NCBI GenBank assembly: GCA_002946415.1 | Contig: NJPS01000051.1 | Span: forward strand, 608,001 to 672,000 | DNA: 64,000 nucleotides | Reading direction: 5' to 3' | DNA from: Rutstroemia sp. NJR-2017a BVV2 | Lineage: Eukaryota > Ascomycota > Leotiomycetes > Helotiales > Rutstroemiaceae | In this document: positions 60,130 through 64,000 of the stretch, in pieces | Position numbering within the stretch: position 1 is the stretch's first letter | Layout: every line of letters begins with the position of its first letter | The notes under the pieces: generated by a model | What the model was told of the DNA's origin: nothing | The model's input: the letters and a program-made list of their open reading frames with translations, nothing else | The model's database searches: none | Translations under genes and position numbers: made by a program

Positions 60130-61558
60130 ATGGATGCATTATTCGCTCATGTGAGGGAAGCTGCCAAGACGGCTGATGAAGCTCAGCGAAAGAAGATCAT
60201 TGACGATCTCCGCGATCTCTCCATTGAGCTGGAATCACCATGGGACTCAATGCAGCGGATCATGTATCTGGTACGAATTCCCGCCCACCCGCTGGATCTT
60301 ATCCAGGTAGCATCATGATGCAAACCTAGGCTGACAACAAATCTACTTAGCAATTTCAACTAGCTGGTGCCCAAATCGGCTGTGACCTGAAGTTGTTTGA
60401 GATCTTGACGGCTAAGAAGGAGCCAATGACCGTTGAAGAGTTGGCAGCGGCAACTAAGGCTGACCCGGCGTTTTTAAGTAGGTCCACGTTATGATTGTCT
60501 CATTCGCTAGGAAGATTGTTATACTACGACCGTTTAACTTTCTTGGGAAGATTGCTAACAAACTACTAGGTCGCCTGCTCCGATATCTCGCCTCCGTACG
60601 CATGATCAAAGAGACTGGCAAGGACACGTACCAGAGTAGTAGGGTTACCGAGGCCTTGTCTCAAAAGGCGTCAAAAGGCGGCATTGGCCATTAGTAAGTT
60701 ACTCCAATCAGACCAGGTACCTTCAAGGAATTAACAAAATCATAAGCTTCCACCTTCTTGGTCCCACACTGCAAGCAACTCCTGATTACCTTGCCGAAAG
60801 AGGGTACCAGAATATCACGGATAACACTTCGGCTCCGGCACAGGTTGCCTTCAACACTAACACTCCTCTCTTCTTCTGGATCCAAACACAACCTAGACTT
60901 GTCAACTACTTCGGTGACTTTATGGTAGGTCAGCGAGGCGAGATGCCTTCTTGGCTCTCCCGCTACCCTATCGAAGAAGAAACCAAGGACTGGGATCCAA
61001 CTAAGCCTGTTCTTGTCGATGTCGGCGGTGGATTCGGCCACAAGTGTTTGGAGTTCAGGACGGAAAAGCCAAATGTTCCTGGTCGAGTTATCTTGCAAGA
61101 TCTTGATCATGCTATCCAGAATGCGCTCCCCATGAAAGACGTGGAGCTTGAAGTGCATGATTTCTTCACCCCTCAAACAATCAAAGGTTCGTGCACCCCC
61201 ACATAGCATCTTGATTCCTGAAGAGAGATTGACGAAGAGTATAGGGGCGAAGTACTACTACATGCGTAACATTCTCCACGACTACCCAGATGACAAGTGC
61301 CTTATCATTCTGAAGCATCTGAAGGAGGCTATGGGACCTGACTCGGCTATTTTGATTGACGATATGATTATCCCAGAAACAGGTGCCCATTGGCACGCAA
61401 CACAAATTGATATGGTCATGATGACCGCTCTCGCAGCGACTGAACGTACCATTGATCAATGGCATGCACTTCTTGCTGCTGCAGGACTCACAGCCAAGAA
61501 GATTGTTCAATACACCGTTTCTCTCGGAGACAGTGTCATAGTTGCTGTTCCCATCTAG
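60130..61558 (+). CDS. SAM-dependent O-methyltransferase, fungal plant-like type
   Basis: Five exons: 60130-60270, 60351-60477, 60570-60693, 60747-61186 and 61245-61558, giving 381 residues. The N-terminal half is the helical winged-helix dimerisation domain (QLAGAQIGCDLKLFEIL, then RLLRYLASVRMIKE). The C-terminal half binds S-adenosylmethionine: motif I VLVDVGGGFGHKCLEF, an acidic LQDLDHAIQNA (motif II), and the catalytic His in MRNILHDYPDDKC. The ILIDDMIIPETGAHW segment closes the fold. Enzymes of this class methylate hydroxyls of polyketides or phenolics. No polyketide synthase or other biosynthetic gene is visible nearby, so it may act alone or on an exogenous compound. The introns are 80, 92, 53 and 58 bp. 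Confidence 0.92.
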
Positions 61559-64000
61559 AAACTGGGGTCGCAATTTTCGGCGTTTGCACTCACATTTAGG
61601 GTTTTATGAGTTACATTGCGCTGCTTAGGTGTTACGCTCGGAAGATAAACACAATTTATAATTATTTATGCTAAATTTACCGCCTGGTTCCTTCTCGCAA
61701 GTAATCGCTTTTGTTCCGTCTTGTGCAACAGTAACATATAGCTGGTGGCTCTTCAGCGCAGAAAACACATGTCGATTGGCATAATCTATGATAGCTGAGT
61801 GCTCTCGTTGAATGAATATTCTAGAGAATCTTAGACATTGCAATATTTTCATTTTCCAATAGTCTTCGGAACAATATCTAGACAAGCTACAATATTGTAA
61901 TATCTTTATTGTCTAACTTAATTGTCTTTTAGGTGTTGTTGTTAGCCTGCTATTTCGCACCTGAAATGGTGGGGCAGCAATTAACCTTTGCAGTCTCCAC
62001 CCCCGCGGAAGCCGCTGTGGACTGGATGGACGAACTCCTTTCACATTTTCTTACAGTAGTCGTTACCAAGCAGATGAAGGGTCCCTCGTCTGATCTCTGG
62101 GGAACGGGAACATGCTCGCATCCTACACGGTCATTCTTTCCACCCTCTAGACTTGCCCCGGCATGCGTTCGATCCTCCGGTACCACCCAAGGCGAACATC
62201 ACTTACGCATCGGGAATGTCGTTGCAGTGCAGCAGAATGGGTCGAGACACCGAACGGGGGACTGGCCGAAGCTTATGTTTACTTGTACTACAGTAGTAGA
62301 GTATTGCTTCTGTGGAGTAAAAAGGGTCCAGTGAATCAGTCTGTAAATGGTATGCTCGTGCAAAGCGCAACATGCGAGAGACAACTGTCAAGGAGACTGT
62401 GGTCTCGAACAGTGATGATTCCATGAATCGGCTGGGGCTCATGGCCCCCACCATCTATGTAGCACTAGGACAAATCTGATAACCTGGCTGCTCAAGGATA
62501 TACAAGTAAGCGATGACCGGGAAGGGGTTGTTGGCGTTCTCTGGCATCCATCCATCGCCCGTTCCGTACAGTAATTCCGTGTCCGCTGTCCGGATGGACA
62601 TATGTGGAAAGTTGTGCTCTGATCTTGGGAGGGGCCAAGCTATTTAAAGTAGCAGTGCAGCGGTCCGGCGCTTTACTGTATCGAAGGGGCAACGAGCCTT
62701 ATCATCACTCCTCCCTTCCACACCGTCTTTGCAAGAAACCACAATTTGGCGCTTCCAGAGTGGCTATTCACAAGGCTTTATTCTTGATCGCTGCTGCGAT
62801 CAACAATTTCCACATCGTTACATCTGCTACGTGCCAATTGCCAATCAATACTACGAAGTATGTTATTAATGGAAGGAATAGCTCGCTCGTAAACAGGACA
62901 ATGGGATTGATGAGATTAGTCTTTCTTATTCAAACAAGTTAGTAGAAGTCATAAGGATTCCAAGACTTTCTCGTCATAAGCCCTGACTTGACTGGCTTTA
63001 CTAACTTCGAAGTAAGCCTACCTCTTCAGGTCAGAAAAAACCTGCCTACTTGTAACATATGCTAAGAAGTTTAAATTCAAACTAGAATGGGTTCAAATGT
63101 TTGCCGTAAAGCTTTCCTACAACCAAATGATATAATTGTCGGAGATTGATATGGACATTCGGCTTTTCATAATCTTCTTTCTTCTCAGTTGCTTTGGATT
63201 TTTCTGACCATCCGAAGGTAGAGGTTCGAGAGCCAAGCTTTGATATTGGTAAGCATTAGATAGCACCCCAGAGATAGGAAGATATGACTGCAGAGAAATC
63301 TGTGCTTACCGCGGAATTATCGTTCGACAAGTATTACAAAATCCCATTGGTGTTGGAGGACAAAATAACCTCCACTATTGACAAAAGATTGTGCTGCGCC
63401 CTGTATCTGGGCCAATTTACGCAAAATACACTCGGGCTAACCATTTTTCCTTTTTCCTTTTTCCTGCTGTTCCTTGTTCTTCGTTTTCCGGTGGGAGGGC
63501 AGAGAGATCAACAGGACAAGACCAACAGGACAAGATACACACACGGCTCACACATGCATGCTGTGCATCGGACTTGCATCGAAAGGTGCCAGCGCAGTCT
63601 CTTCCCCTCACGCTTCCTCTCAGCCCCGTGTCGGCTCGCTTGTTGCCGCGCATCTAGGCTACACAGTTACGGACCTACAAGTATTGACAAGAATGACGGA
63701 GGAATCCTTTGAAATAACTGTATTCTTGCACCCCCTGTCGCCACGCGACGCCCATTTTTCCGGGCCCATGACAAAGGTGGAGTAAGGCCCGAAGGAAGGG
63801 AAGGTCTGATGGGTAAGGGTATGGGTAAGGGTATGGGTAAGGGTATGGGAAAGGTAGCGTCAGCTGTAGGTCATGTCAAAAGGAAAAAGAGTCCGTTCGC
63901 AATGCCTCTTGCGATGATATCAAGATCATTGCGGGGCCTTCATCTAATAAAGGGTTTTTCTACCCCTTCATTCATATATTTTCCGCACGGATTGTTGAAT
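61559..64000. other. Right edge, no gene seen
   Basis: 2.4 kb with only chance frames (for example 61933-62334 and 63284-63712 on +). It contains the minisatellite at 63811-63846. Confidence 0.4.
63811..63854. repeat. Telomere-like 12-bp minisatellite
   Basis: Three perfect copies of GGGTAAGGGTAT (63811-63846) and a partial, diverged fourth. The GGGTAAGGG word resembles but is not the TTAGGG telomere repeat, and the site is interstitial. Confidence 0.85.

Noticed and set aside
60130..61558. Secondary-metabolite cluster around the O-methyltransferase
   Set aside because: No synthase, oxidase or regulator gene in the flanking DNA; the neighbours are PSF3 and empty sequence.

Overview
This 64 kb window is nuclear DNA of a filamentous ascomycete. 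Genes are well spaced and split by short introns, mostly about 40-70 bp, with GTAAGT/GTATGT donors and CTAAC-like branch sites. The gene set is Pezizomycotina-like: PAB1 with a charged insertion in RRM4, several single MFS and oxidoreductase genes, and fungal BTB proteins. Low GC and AT-rich, CT-rich spacers suggest a leotiomycete of the Botrytis/Sclerotinia type; that placement is inferred from style only. I resolved exon structures by hand from splice sites and reading frame. Nineteen genes are well supported and two more are weaker.

Layout. 0.9-5.7 kb: aldo-keto reductase (-), DUF202 membrane protein (-), four-exon GNAT acetyltransferase (+). 6.0-6.75 kb: a 731 bp element with about 144 bp terminal inverted repeats and a possible TATC target duplication. 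7.0-10.7 kb: HUL5-type HECT ubiquitin ligase (-). 13.4-15.8 kb: poly(A)-binding protein PAB1 (+). 17.3-19.6 kb: universal stress protein with a long disordered N-terminus (-). 19.6-26.6 kb: a 7 kb stretch with no convincing gene. 26.6-29.0 kb: mitochondrial ribosomal protein uS7m (-) and a 96-residue double-stranded-RNA-binding-like protein (-). 32.5-37.7 kb: MFS transporter, nitronate monooxygenase and a BTB protein (all +). 38.6-45.9 kb: fungal membrane protein, ADGF-type adenosine deaminase, SRP40/NOLC1-like nucleolar protein (all -). 46.6-50.4 kb: short-chain dehydrogenase (-) facing a sugar transporter (+). 51.4-54.8 kb: two small fungal proteins. 57.0-58.8 kb: mitochondrial Mn superoxide dismutase (-) divergent from GINS subunit PSF3 (+). 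60.1-61.6 kb: O-methyltransferase (+). The last 2.4 kb holds only a telomere-like minisatellite.

The genes are mainly housekeeping (mRNA binding, ubiquitin transfer, mitochondrial translation, DNA replication, nucleolar function, superoxide removal) mixed with single metabolic and transport genes. I see no secondary-metabolite cluster, CRISPR array or clear RNA gene. The points most worth checking are the inverted-repeat element, the small dsRBM-like protein, the repeated PVRSMLD motif in the stress protein, a reading-frame-preserving intron in the deaminase, and the 7 kb gene-poor stretch.
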